Below are positions 45,197 to 53,238 of a stretch of DNA of 64,000 nt, one piece after another. The stretch's first letter is position 1. Each line of letters starts with the position of its first letter. The translations under genes and the position numbers were made by a program. The notes beneath the pieces are model-generated. The model ran no database searches. It was not told the DNA's origin and worked only from the letters and a program-made list of their open reading frames with translations. The stretch is from CATQHB01 sp965262595 (lineage in GTDB: Bacteria; Chloroflexota; Dehalococcoidia; Lucifugimonadales; UBA3495): the NCBI GenBank assembly GCA_965262595.1, contig OZ253548.1, positions 3,162,001 to 3,226,000 of the forward strand, given 5' to 3'.

Positions 45197-46834
45197 CTAG
45201 AAGCTCGACCGCCGGGCTTCCAGGCCGGTGTGGATGTCGATTAGCACGGTGCGTCCCTCGGCGTTGTGCTGCTGGGCCTGTTTCAGGGCCGCCGCTACCT
45301 CGCCGGGCTGGGTTACGGTGATTCCTACCGCGCCCATGCCCTCGGCGATTTTGGCATAGTCGCCGGTCATTCGAGTGGCGCCGTAAAGCTCGTTGGCAAC
45401 GGGATAGCCGCCCGGATAGGTAGCCATACCGCCGTTGTTCAGGAGGATGGTGGTGATGGGAGCGCCGGCCCGCACCGCCGTCTCCAGGTCCAGGCCGGAC
45501 ATACCAAAGGCGCCGTCCCCCATAAAGTTCAGGCAGAACTTGTCGGGCCGGGCCAGCTTGGCCCCAATCATCAAGGGAATGCCGTAGCCCAGGTGGGTGG
45601 TCTTGCCCCAGCCGATGTAGCTGTGGGGCGTCGTGCCGGTATAGAAGGGCATCATCGTGTCTCGGGGCGCGCCGGCATCGTGGGTTACGATGCTGTTCTC
45701 CTTGTCCAGCGTCCGCTCCAGCTCGCCGATAACCCGGTAATGGCTGATCGGCATCTCGTCAGTCTTGAGAATGTCGGCCCACTCGCCCATCCAGGAGTCG
45801 CGCAGGTTGGCAATCTGTTCCGACACATCGGAGGTTCCCTTGCGTCCGTTGTCGCCGGCCTGGGCCTTGACCTCGGCAATCATCGCTTGCAGCGTCAGCT
45901 TGGCGTCGCCGGGCAACCCGACGTCCACGGAAAAGTCCTTGTTGATATCCTCAATGCTTTCCACGTTGTGGATGATCACCTTGCCGTCGGGGATGGGCTG
46001 TCCGTAGCCGGTGCGGGTCATGCTGGAACCGACGGCAAACAGCACGTCCGACTCCTGCAGCCAGGTGCGGGCCGGCAGGGAGGTGGCGCTGCTGCCCGAA
46101 CCCAGGGCCAGGGGATGCCGTTCGTCAAAGGAGGATTTGCCGGGCATGGTGCAATAGACCGGAATCTCGGTCAACTCGGCGAACTCTTGCAGTTCCTTGG
46201 TGGCGCTGCCCATCAGTACGCCCATGCCCGACCAGATTACCGGCTTCTTGGCATTAAGCAGCAGGTTTACCGCCTGTTTAACGTCGCTGGCGTCCGGGGA
46301 CTGGCGCAGCCGCTTGGGGGGATGGTAGCTCATTGCTGCATCCGGTACTTCCAGCGTTCCCACGTCGGCGGGAATCTCAACGATTACCGGGCCGGGGCGG
46401 CCATTGCGCAGGGCATGAAAGGCGCGGCGCATCACGCTGGCTACCTGGCCGGGCTGGGTGATTACCTCGCCCGACTTGGAAACGCTGGCATAGGTTCGCA
46501 CCGGTGAGAAGTTGGGCTTCACCGAATACTGGCTCAGCGCCGGGCCGCCGGGCAGGTAGAGAATCGGCACGTTATCGCTGTAAGCCTGGGCCAAGCCGCC
46601 CATAGAGTTCTCCGAGCCGGGGCCGCCCTGGGTGATGGTTACGCCGAACTTTTCCCGTCCGTTGAGCCGGCTGTACCCGTCGGCGGCCATCAGCGCGCCC
46701 CGCTCCTGGCGGAACATTATGGTGCGGATGCCCTCCTGGGCGGCGTGTTCAATAAGCTGGTTGGAGGGGAAGCAGGAAATCCATTCCACCCCCTCTATTT
46801 TCAGGATTCGGGCCACTGCTTGCATTACATTCAT
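45197..46834 (-). CDS. Thiamine-pyrophosphate-dependent enzyme (acetolactate synthase-like)
   Basis: 545 residues from the ATG at 46834, preferred over 46894 because GGAGG lies ten bases before it. The N-terminal Pyr domain has FRQERGALMAADGYSRL with the activating Glu; the middle domain includes PVIWSGMGVLMGSATKELQE; the C-terminal PP domain has the TPP-binding signature GDGAFGMSGLDLETAVRAGA ending TTILLNNGG. The family includes acetolactate synthase, oxalyl-CoA and benzoylformate decarboxylases. No regulatory subunit gene is nearby, so a catabolic 2-ketoacid decarboxylase or lyase is more likely than the biosynthetic enzyme. Confidence 0.9.
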   Translation of the reverse strand: MNVMQAVARILKIEGVEWISCFPSNQLIEHAAQEGIRTIMFRQERGALMAADGYSRLNGREKFGVTITQGGPGSENSMGGLAQAYSDNVPILYLPGGPALSQYSVKPNFSPVRTYASVSKSGEVITQPGQVASVMRRAFHALRNGRPGPVIVEIPADVGTLEVPDAAMSYHPPKRLRQSPDASDVKQAVNLLLNAKKPVIWSGMGVLMGSATKELQEFAELTEIPVYCTMPGKSSFDERHPLALGSGSSATSLPARTWLQESDVLFAVGSSMTRTGYGQPIPDGKVIIHNVESIEDINKDFSVDVGLPGDAKLTLQAMIAEVKAQAGDNGRKGTSDVSEQIANLRDSWMGEWADILKTDEMPISHYRVIGELERTLDKENSIVTHDAGAPRDTMMPFYTGTTPHSYIGWGKTTHLGYGIPLMIGAKLARPDKFCLNFMGDGAFGMSGLDLETAVRAGAPITTILLNNGGMATYPGGYPVANELYGATRMTGDYAKIAEGMGAVGITVTQPGEVAAALKQAQQHNAEGRTVLIDIHTGLEARRSSF

Positions 46835-46977
46835 TAAAGGCAGTCCTCCGCTGCTAAAATTTCTATTAACCGGTGGTGATTTTAACACAGACACGCAGCA
46901 GGCGCAGGGATTCTACGAGGCAGCCCCGGGCAATCGGCCCCATGTCCACCTGACCGGAACGCATCTCGTGATTCTAC

Positions 46978-47140
46978 AAGGCAGCCCCGGGCAATCGCCT
47001 TTGGTGCGGCCCTAGTCCCCGGTAATCGTCTTTCCGGCGCAGGTCGGAATTCGGACAATCTGACCATAGGACAGTTGGACTGGGCCGGGGATTCTCCGGA
47101 GTGACGATCGCAGACCGGAATCGCAGAGGCCAATCCGCGG
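46978..47140. repeat. Dispersed repeat family 2, copy b (reversed)
   Basis: The complement reads GATTGGCCTCTGCGATTCCG, GTCACTCCGGAGAA and CGCCGGAAAGACGATTACCG, matching copy a in order. It lies between the TPP-enzyme and esterase genes, in their shared divergent upstream region. Confidence 0.6.
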
Positions 47141-47257
47141 GGTAATGAATCTCTATCTCGCCCTGGTTCCTTCCGCTCCCAGACCTGGTGTTGAAGGCGG
47201 CCCGCGGCAACAAAACGTGATAAACTAGGCGCAAACAGACACGGAAAGGAGGATAAA

Positions 47258-48079
47258 ATGGCTGACGTTATAGTTGAAGAGAACCTGGTTGTTCCCAGCA
47301 CTGACGGTTACGAGTTGCGGGTAGATGTTGCCCGTCCCGCCGACTCATCCGTTCCGGCCCCCGCCTTGCTGTTCCTGCCCGGCGGCGGTTGGGTAACCGC
47401 CAACCGGGAACTGCTCAAGGGGCGGTATGGCATCCCGATGGCAGAGCGGGGCTATGTCTGCGTCACCGGCGAGTACCGGGTTATGGAACAGGCCATCTGG
47501 CCGGCCGCAATCCAGGACGTTAAGTCCATCCTGCGCTGGATGCGGGCCAACAGCGATCGCCTGGGCATTGATCCGGAGCGCATTGCCCTGGGCGGCAAGT
47601 CTGCCGGAGGACATTTGGCCCTGCTGGCTGCGAGTACTAACGGCCTTACCGAGTTTGATGGCGACGGCCCCAACGCCGCCTTCAGCAGTCGTATCTCTGC
47701 CGTAATTGGTGTGGCCCCGGCTTCGGACATCCGAGAACACTGGCGTCGTCCCCCACTGGAAAACTATACCGCCGCCGACCCTTCCGACGCGGCCCTGACC
47801 GCCGCCAACCCGATTGAGCGGGTCAGCGCCGACTACCCGCCGACCTTGCTAATCCACGGCACCGGCGACGACCGCGTTTCGCACCAAATGACCCTGCGTA
47901 TGTTTGCGGCCCTGGAGCAGGCCGGCGTCCCAACCGACCTTAAACTTTTGGCCGGTGAGGGGCATATGTTTGACGGAGATCCGCAGTTCAGCGCAGCCAT
48001 CGTCGAGGCTATGACCCTGTTCCTGGGCCGCTACGTAGCCGCGCCCGCTGCCGCTGAGGCCGTGGCTGCCGACGACTAG
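47258..48079 (+). CDS. Alpha/beta hydrolase (HSL-type esterase)
   Basis: 273 residues with AAAGGAGGATAAA before ATG. The oxyanion-hole motif is LLFLPGGGWVT (family HGGG variant). The nucleophile elbow is GGKSAGGHLALL with Ser near 120. The acid is Asp in HGTGDDRVSH and the catalytic His is in GEGHMF near 230. The layout fits the hormone-sensitive-lipase/carboxylesterase group acting on short-chain esters or lactones. No signal peptide, so cytoplasmic. The last codons are followed by a duplicated copy of the gene tail in the intergenic region. Confidence 0.9.
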   Translation: MADVIVEENLVVPSTDGYELRVDVARPADSSVPAPALLFLPGGGWVTANRELLKGRYGIPMAERGYVCVTGEYRVMEQAIWPAAIQDVKSILRWMRANSDRLGIDPERIALGGKSAGGHLALLAASTNGLTEFDGDGPNAAFSSRISAVIGVAPASDIREHWRRPPLENYTAADPSDAALTAANPIERVSADYPPTLLIHGTGDDRVSHQMTLRMFAALEQAGVPTDLKLLAGEGHMFDGDPQFSAAIVEAMTLFLGRYVAAPAAAEAVAADD

Positions 48080-48151
48080 CCCGCCCGGGGTAGCCCCTTA
48101 GCCGGGGGCGTGGAGGAAACAGAAGCCGACGATTAGCCCGCCCGGGGTAAC
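48068..48151. repeat. Duplicated gene-end segment
   Basis: GCCGACGACTAGCCCGCCCG at 48068 (containing the esterase stop codon) recurs as GCCGACGATTAGCCCGCCCG at about 48127, 59 bp downstream. It is probably a small tandem duplication. Confidence 0.5.
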
Positions 48152-48391
48152 CTCCGTTGCGACGCGACCTGGCCGGGTGGCCGATTGTATGGCTTATTGT
48201 GGGGGTGATACCCCTTTCCCGTTAGGGCTGGAACCCGGTTCCCAGGGAGATTCATACTCCATATTCCGTTAGGGGGAGCCGGTCTTACATAGAGACAACC
48301 GTAGAGGCATGAATGATTAGGGGCGGGCCGGATATACCCGGCCCGCCCCGTTGGCGTTTAAGGGTTGGGTTGGGGTGGGTGAAATTTGGGG

Positions 48392-48850
48392 TTAACCGGG
48401 CGGTATTGCGGCTTGGCGGGCTTTGATCAGGTTGTTGCGGGTGGCCTGGGTGCTGGGGTGGTCAACGCCCAACACTCGCTCCCGGGCCGCCAGCGTTTCC
48501 TGGTGCATCCGAATTGCCTCGGCGTAGTCTCCGACGGCATGGTAGCAGTTGCCCAAGCTGCCCCGGCTGCGCAGCGTGTCGGGATGCTCCGGTCCCAGGG
48601 TCCGCTCCCGGCGAGTCAGTGTTTCCTGAAACAGCGCAATAGCCTCTGGGTAGTGGCCCGCGGCGTAAAAGCTGTTAGCCAGACCGGTGCAGCTGCGCAG
48701 CGTTTCCGGGTGGTTGGGGCCAAGGGTGCGCTCCCGCTCGGCAAGCGCCGCTTGATGCAGCCGAATGGCCGGTCGGTAGCGGCGCGAAACCCGGTGAAAG
48801 CGGGCCAGATTGTAGGTGACGTTGTAGGCTGGATGCTCTTCGACGCTCAT
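48392..48850 (-). CDS. Tetratricopeptide (kinesin-light-chain type) repeat protein
   Basis: 152 residues from ATG 48850 (an alternative TTG lies at 48856). Three 42-residue TPR_10/12-type repeats are visible around HQAALAERERTLGPNHPETL, FQETLTRRERTLGPEHPDTL and HQETLAARERVLGVDHPSTQ. Such modules mediate protein-protein contacts and are often C-terminal to NTPase or effector domains in larger proteins. No other domain is attached here, so it may be a stand-alone scaffold or the tail of a lost larger gene. Confidence 0.85.
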   Translation of the reverse strand: MSVEEHPAYNVTYNLARFHRVSRRYRPAIRLHQAALAERERTLGPNHPETLRSCTGLANSFYAAGHYPEAIALFQETLTRRERTLGPEHPDTLRSRGSLGNCYHAVGDYAEAIRMHQETLAARERVLGVDHPSTQATRNNLIKARQAAIPPG

Positions 48851-48960
48851 CCTCAATGCTCTTCGGCGGGTTACCTCTGATTGCTGCGCCGGCGACTACG
48901 CTTATCCATTTCGTGCTTGTCCGGCCCGTGCTTATCGTGCTTATCGAGGCCGGTTCTTCT

Positions 48961-49659
48961 TCAGTACCCGGTGGCGGCGGAAATGAGCGCCCGAACTATC
49001 GGCCCGATTACTCCCCACAGCAGGCCCCAGTTGAGCGCGTAGTCGGCCAGAATTAAGCCCAGCAGAATTAGCGGGCCGTATCGTTCGAATCGGGCATAAC
49101 CCGCCGCCATACTTTGGGGGATTAGTCCGCCGACTACCTTGGAACCGTCCAGGGGCGCCAGGGGAATCAGGTTGAATACCGCCAGCAGGAGGTTGAAAAA
49201 AATGACCACCCCGACGATGTCGGTCAGAGCCTCCCGGAAGCCGCCGGTCAATACGAAGGTGGTTCGGCCCAGGGACAGTCCGCTCCAGCCCAGCAGGCCC
49301 AGCTTAACCGGAATGGCTAGCAGGAAGGCCAGGGCCAGGTTCGACATCGGCCCGGCAGCGGCCACCAGGGTCATTCCCAACGGCCCCCGCAGTTGGTGAT
49401 GATTAACCGGCACCGGCTTGCCCCACCCAAAGCCAACCACCAGCAGCATCAAAGTTCCGCTGGGGTCGAGGTGTTTCAGCGGGTTCAGCGTCAGACGGCC
49501 CAACTGACGGGAGGTGTTATCCCCCAGACTGCTGGCTACCAGAGAGTGGCTGAATTCGTGAATGGTGACGGCAACCAATAGGGCAAATAACGCCAGAACG
49601 GTCAGGCGCAGAAAGCCGGAAGGGTCGTCCAGTAATAGCTGATAGGAACCAAGTAACAT
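48961..49659 (-). CDS. Site-2-protease family (M50) membrane metalloprotease
   Basis: 232 residues, four to five transmembrane helices. Zinc site HEFSH in LLVAVTIHEFSHSLVASSLG (about 35-39) and the second ligand motif in NLLLAVFNLIPLAPLDGSKV (about 158-177, NxxPLAPLDG). The short rhomboid-like compact form without PDZ or CBS domains fits the simple S2P subgroup, which cleaves transmembrane segments of regulators or handles signal peptides. The substrate is not indicated by neighbours. Confidence 0.92.
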   Translation of the reverse strand: MLLGSYQLLLDDPSGFLRLTVLALFALLVAVTIHEFSHSLVASSLGDNTSRQLGRLTLNPLKHLDPSGTLMLLVVGFGWGKPVPVNHHQLRGPLGMTLVAAAGPMSNLALAFLLAIPVKLGLLGWSGLSLGRTTFVLTGGFREALTDIVGVVIFFNLLLAVFNLIPLAPLDGSKVVGGLIPQSMAAGYARFERYGPLILLGLILADYALNWGLLWGVIGPIVRALISAATGY

Positions 49660-49815
49660 GAAATATTAGCGATTATTGTCGAAAATTGGTGTGTTTTTGT
49701 TCTAGTCAGCCAGAGGCTGGGCCGGGTCGGGTCGGGCCGGGCGCCCGTTTACCGCTGCATCAAACCCGAGGCCGGGGTCTTTACTATCTATAAATCTTGC
49801 TACTTACTCATTTTA

Positions 49816-50604
49816 CTATTCGTAATCATCGTCATCGTCGTCATCATCTTCCCGCTCCGGAGTTGGGGCGGCAGAAAAGGCCATGCCGGGCACGGTGGCC
49901 CGCATCCGGTCCCGACGCCGGGAGCGGGACCGAGGCATTGCCAGGAGCGCGGCTTTGAGACCGGCCAAAGCTTCCGGGCTGACGGCGCTCAGGTCCAGAA
50001 TCAGGCCGCTTACCCCCATATCGCGCAGGGCTTCCAGGTCTTTCCCGCCCGGTGCGTTGGATACCTGCACCAGGATGTACTTGTCCGTCCGCCGGCTGTT
50101 CGCCCCCACGTTGACCAGGTCTTGCAGGGTCCACGGGCCGGAAACATCGCTCATATCCAGGACCAGGGCATCCACCGGCAGGCCGGATATTGCCCGCAGT
50201 TCCGAGTCTTCCAGGTTCGAGGCAACGGAGAGAATACGGGCCAGGTCAGCCTCGCCGGTTATCGCCGCCGCGGTGGTGCCTTCCAGCGCAAAGGCTACCA
50301 GGTCGCCGCCGCTATCCTGGCAGGTCTGGGACTCGTCCTCGGTCAGCTTGACGCAGCAGGTGCCCCAGGGGATACCGGCCAGCGACGTTGCCAGGTCTTT
50401 CAGTTGGGCCGAGTCGTTAACTCCCGACACCATTACGGCATCCACTCCCCCGGCGGCGGCCCCTTTTACTCCCGCGGCGTGGTTTTCGGACACCAGTCCC
50501 ACCAGGACCATGCCGGGCAGACTACCGGTGCGGGCGGCGCCAAACCCCATAGGAGCCGGGGAGCCGCTCCTAATCCGTTCCATCAAGTCCAAAAGTTTAC
50601 TCAT
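49816..50604 (-). CDS. Hypothetical TIM-barrel-like protein with acidic tail
   Basis: 262 residues from the ATG at 50604 (GGTGAGCG upstream; a longer frame starts at 50733). Repeating beta-alpha pattern (GMVLVGLVSENHAAGVKGAA, GVDAVMVSGVNDSAQLKDLA, VDALVLDMSDVSGPWTLQDL, YILVQVSNAPGGKDLEALRD, GVSGLILDLSAVSPEALAGL) suggests a TIM-barrel fold like FMN or aldolase families, though no cofactor motif is clear. The C-terminus is basic (PRSRSRRRDRM) then ends in EREDDDDDDDDYE. Function unknown. Confidence 0.65.
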   Translation of the reverse strand: MSKLLDLMERIRSGSPAPMGFGAARTGSLPGMVLVGLVSENHAAGVKGAAAGGVDAVMVSGVNDSAQLKDLATSLAGIPWGTCCVKLTEDESQTCQDSGGDLVAFALEGTTAAAITGEADLARILSVASNLEDSELRAISGLPVDALVLDMSDVSGPWTLQDLVNVGANSRRTDKYILVQVSNAPGGKDLEALRDMGVSGLILDLSAVSPEALAGLKAALLAMPRSRSRRRDRMRATVPGMAFSAAPTPEREDDDDDDDDYE

Positions 50605-50939
50605 CTGTTTTCGCTCACCATATAGTGAATGTTCCGACTGATCCGGCGGGATAGACCACCCAATTGCCCGGCGCGGACGGTGAAATATACCAGGCTGCCG
50701 GATACCAGGCTCCGGAGGAATATTCCGGGCCACAGTGTGCCCGTAATGTATCCCCCAAAGGACCCGGTTGGCTAACCTACCGGATTATACCCCATACGGC
50801 CCGATTTGTCGGCAGTTGCGCCGGGTAACCCGGGAAATGCCGAATGTGCCGGCGGCGCACCATCTGTGTTAGGATTGCCCTCTTAATTAATACTTCGACA
50901 GTTTGGTAACTCAACAGCGGGAGAGGTGGTTGGCAGCGT

Positions 50940-51830
50940 ATGGCTAATTTGGGCTTTATCGGGTTGGGGACTATGGGCGGCAAGATGGTGCAGCGGCTGC
51001 TGAATGCCGGGCACACGGTTACCGGATATAACCGGACCAAAGCGCGGGCCGATTGGCTCTTGGCTAAGGGTATGCTCTGGGGCGGCTCGCCCCGGGCGGT
51101 GACTGAAGCCGCCGACGTTATCCTGAGCATGGTCAGCAATACCGAGGCTTTGGAGGCGATAACCGGCGGCCCGGACGGCGTGTTGGCCGGATTGCAACCG
51201 GGCCGGCCGGGCAAGGTCTATATTGATATGAGCACCGTCAGCCCGGCGGCCAGCCGCGCCCTGTCGGTGCAGGTGAAGGAACGGGGCGCGCAGATGCTGG
51301 ACGCTCCGGTGTCGGGCAGCGCAGTTACCCTGGAAGCCGGACAGCTTTCGGTGATGGTGGGCGGCGACTATGCGGTATATGAAGCAATGAAGCCTATCCT
51401 CCAGGACATCGGCCCGACAGTGGACTACGTGGGCGAGAACGGGCTGGCGGCGACGATGAAGGTGGCGGTTAACCTGAGCCTGCCGATTCAGATTCTCTCC
51501 TTCAGTGAGAGTCTGCTGCTGGCCGAAAAGAGCGGCATCCCCCGGGCGGCGGCAATGACGGCCCTGCTGAACAGCGTGGTAGCCTCGCCGGCCCTGAAGT
51601 ATCGCTTTCCCCTGGCGGTCAACCCGCCCGACGAGCCGCTGTTCGATGTGACGATGATTCAGAAGGACTTGATGCTGGCCCTGGATATGGGCCGAGAGCT
51701 GGGAGTCCCCATGCCCACCAGCGCCGTCACCAACGAGTTTCTCAACGCCGCCCGCGCCCAGGGCCTGGCCGACCAGGACTTTGTGGTGCTGTACCAGGTG
51801 CTGGAAAAAATGGCCGGGCGCGGGGAGTAA
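50940..51830 (+). CDS. 3-hydroxyisobutyrate dehydrogenase-family oxidoreductase
   Basis: 296 residues. NAD(P)-binding loop GFIGLGTMGGKMVQRLLNAG (about 5-24), substrate motif DAPVSGSAVTLEAGQLSVMV (about 121-140; family DAPVSGGxxGA), and the catalytic Lys in NGLAATMKVAVNLSLP (about 170). A C-terminal helical domain completes the fold. It reduces or oxidises small beta-hydroxyacids; the exact substrate cannot be told. It faces the molybdenum hydroxylase genes convergently and could act on their product. Confidence 0.92.
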   Translation: MANLGFIGLGTMGGKMVQRLLNAGHTVTGYNRTKARADWLLAKGMLWGGSPRAVTEAADVILSMVSNTEALEAITGGPDGVLAGLQPGRPGKVYIDMSTVSPAASRALSVQVKERGAQMLDAPVSGSAVTLEAGQLSVMVGGDYAVYEAMKPILQDIGPTVDYVGENGLAATMKVAVNLSLPIQILSFSESLLLAEKSGIPRAAAMTALLNSVVASPALKYRFPLAVNPPDEPLFDVTMIQKDLMLALDMGRELGVPMPTSAVTNEFLNAARAQGLADQDFVVLYQVLEKMAGRGE

Positions 51831-51985
51831 CCGAGGCAACAAGAAGGGTTGGCCTCACGGCCGGTGATGCGTCGCGAGGTAGAGTTAACCTTCGAATTGC
51901 GAAAAATGGTCCGGGGAATGTCCCGGGCCAGTTCGTACCACAGCTCATTTAGGGAAATTGGGTATCAGCAGACGGGCGTCGTAAA

Positions 51986-53011
51986 TCAACCCGCCAGCAG
52001 CCGGGCCACTGCCTGTTTGACCAGATTGGTCGCCATTACCACCTTGTAGCCGTTGTCGGTCATGGGGCGGGCGTCGGGAATGGACAGGGTTCCGGCGTAG
52101 GCTGCATCCACCGCGTCGGGGGCCTTGCCCCGCAGATACTCCTCGACTTGCGCCGCCCGGTAGGGTACCGGAGCCACACCGCCCAGAGCTACCGCCGCTT
52201 GCTCAATTACACCGCCGGAAACGGCTATCCGCGCCGCCACACTGACCAGGGCAAAGTCTCCGGCCTCCCGTTCCCGTGCCTTCAGGTACAGGCTTCGGGA
52301 GGGTTCTCCGCCCGCTCCCAGCGCCGAGGGCCGGGGCAGGATTACCCGGGTTACTACCTCGCCGGGTTCCAGGACGGTTTCCCGGGTTATGTCCGCGCCG
52401 GGGCCGGTGAAAAAGTCGCCGATGGGCAAGGTGCGCAGGCCGGAGCCACCCGCAATCTCGATTTCCGCCTCCATTACCGACAGGGCCACCGCGGTGTCCG
52501 AGGGATGGACGATATAGCAGCGGTCGCCGCCGGTGACGCACAGGTACTTGGTATTTCCGGCCAGGGCATAGCAGCGGTCGCCGCCCTTCTTGAGGCAGGG
52601 AATCAGCGGGTGGCGGTAATACCAGCAGCGGGGCCGTTGGTTAAGATTGCCGCCCAGGGTGCCGACGTTGCGTATCTGGGGCGTCGCCAGCCCACCGGAG
52701 GCCTCGGCCAGGGCGGTATAACCGGCGCGAATGACCGGATGGGCGGCGATATCGGCGATGGTGGTCATCGCGCCGATGCTCAACCCGTCCCCGTTCTCGG
52801 ACGTGAACTCGACAATACCGGCCAGGTCGGCGATGCCGGCCAGGCTGACCACCCGGCCCGGGGCGATAATCCCTCCCTTAACTTCGTCCAGCAAGTCGGA
52901 GCCGCCGGCGATAATGCGGGCTGTCATACGAAGATCGTGCTCCGGCTCGGCGGTCAGCAGGGCAACGGCGTCGGCGACGGATTGGGCTTCGATATATTCA
53001 AACGGCTGCAA
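51986..53011 (-). CDS. Molybdenum hydroxylase FAD subunit (CoxM/PaoB type)
   Basis: 341 residues from a TTG with AGGAGG eight bases upstream. FAD-binding ARIIAGGSDLLDEVKGGIIA (about 32-51) and TPQIRNVGTLGGNLNQRPRC (about 110-129). Between these and HPSDTAVALSVM is a Cys-rich insert (RCW, PCL, RCY, YLC, DRC; about 128-165), as in PaoB and the 4-hydroxybenzoyl-CoA reductase beta subunit, where it holds an extra 4Fe-4S cluster. It passes electrons from the molybdenum centre via Fe-S to FAD and onward. It is transcribed after the large subunit, separated by a tandem-repeat tract. Confidence 0.92.
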   Translation of the reverse strand: MQPFEYIEAQSVADAVALLTAEPEHDLRMTARIIAGGSDLLDEVKGGIIAPGRVVSLAGIADLAGIVEFTSENGDGLSIGAMTTIADIAAHPVIRAGYTALAEASGGLATPQIRNVGTLGGNLNQRPRCWYYRHPLIPCLKKGGDRCYALAGNTKYLCVTGGDRCYIVHPSDTAVALSVMEAEIEIAGGSGLRTLPIGDFFTGPGADITRETVLEPGEVVTRVILPRPSALGAGGEPSRSLYLKAREREAGDFALVSVAARIAVSGGVIEQAAVALGGVAPVPYRAAQVEEYLRGKAPDAVDAAYAGTLSIPDARPMTDNGYKVVMATNLVKQAVARLLAG

Positions 53012-53084
53012 CGGGGATGCCTCCTAGTTTTGGGTTCACTTTACGGTTCCTGGTTGTCGGTTCCAACCGGCAGCGGCAGCAGCA

Positions 53085-53200
53085 GCGGCCAATTCGTCCC
53101 ATCGGTCCCATCGGCCCCATCGGCCCCATCGGTCCCATCGGCCCCATCGGCCCCATCGGTCCCATCGGCCCCATCGGCCCCATCGGTCTTATCGGTCTTA
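53085..53200. repeat. 9-bp tandem repeat with 27-bp higher-order unit
   Basis: Units GGTCCCATC and GGCCCCATC alternate in the order 1-2-2, giving a 27-bp superunit repeated about four times, ending in two GGTCTTATC variants. It fills the gap between the large and FAD subunit genes. Long frames through it on both strands (GPI/GPM or DGA/DGT repeats) are by-products of the 9-bp period. Confidence 0.9.
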
Positions 53201-53238
53201 TGACCAGGGACTTGGCGATTGCCCAACTTCCCGGCTCC

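Noticed and set aside
45197..46894. Plus-strand frame of 413 codons over the TPP-enzyme gene (45266-46507)
   Set aside because: The minus strand carries clear TPP-enzyme motifs; the plus frame is a GC-driven shadow.
53085..53200. Possible CRISPR array
   Set aside because: Units are 9 bp and contiguous with no unique spacers; it is a simple tandem repeat.
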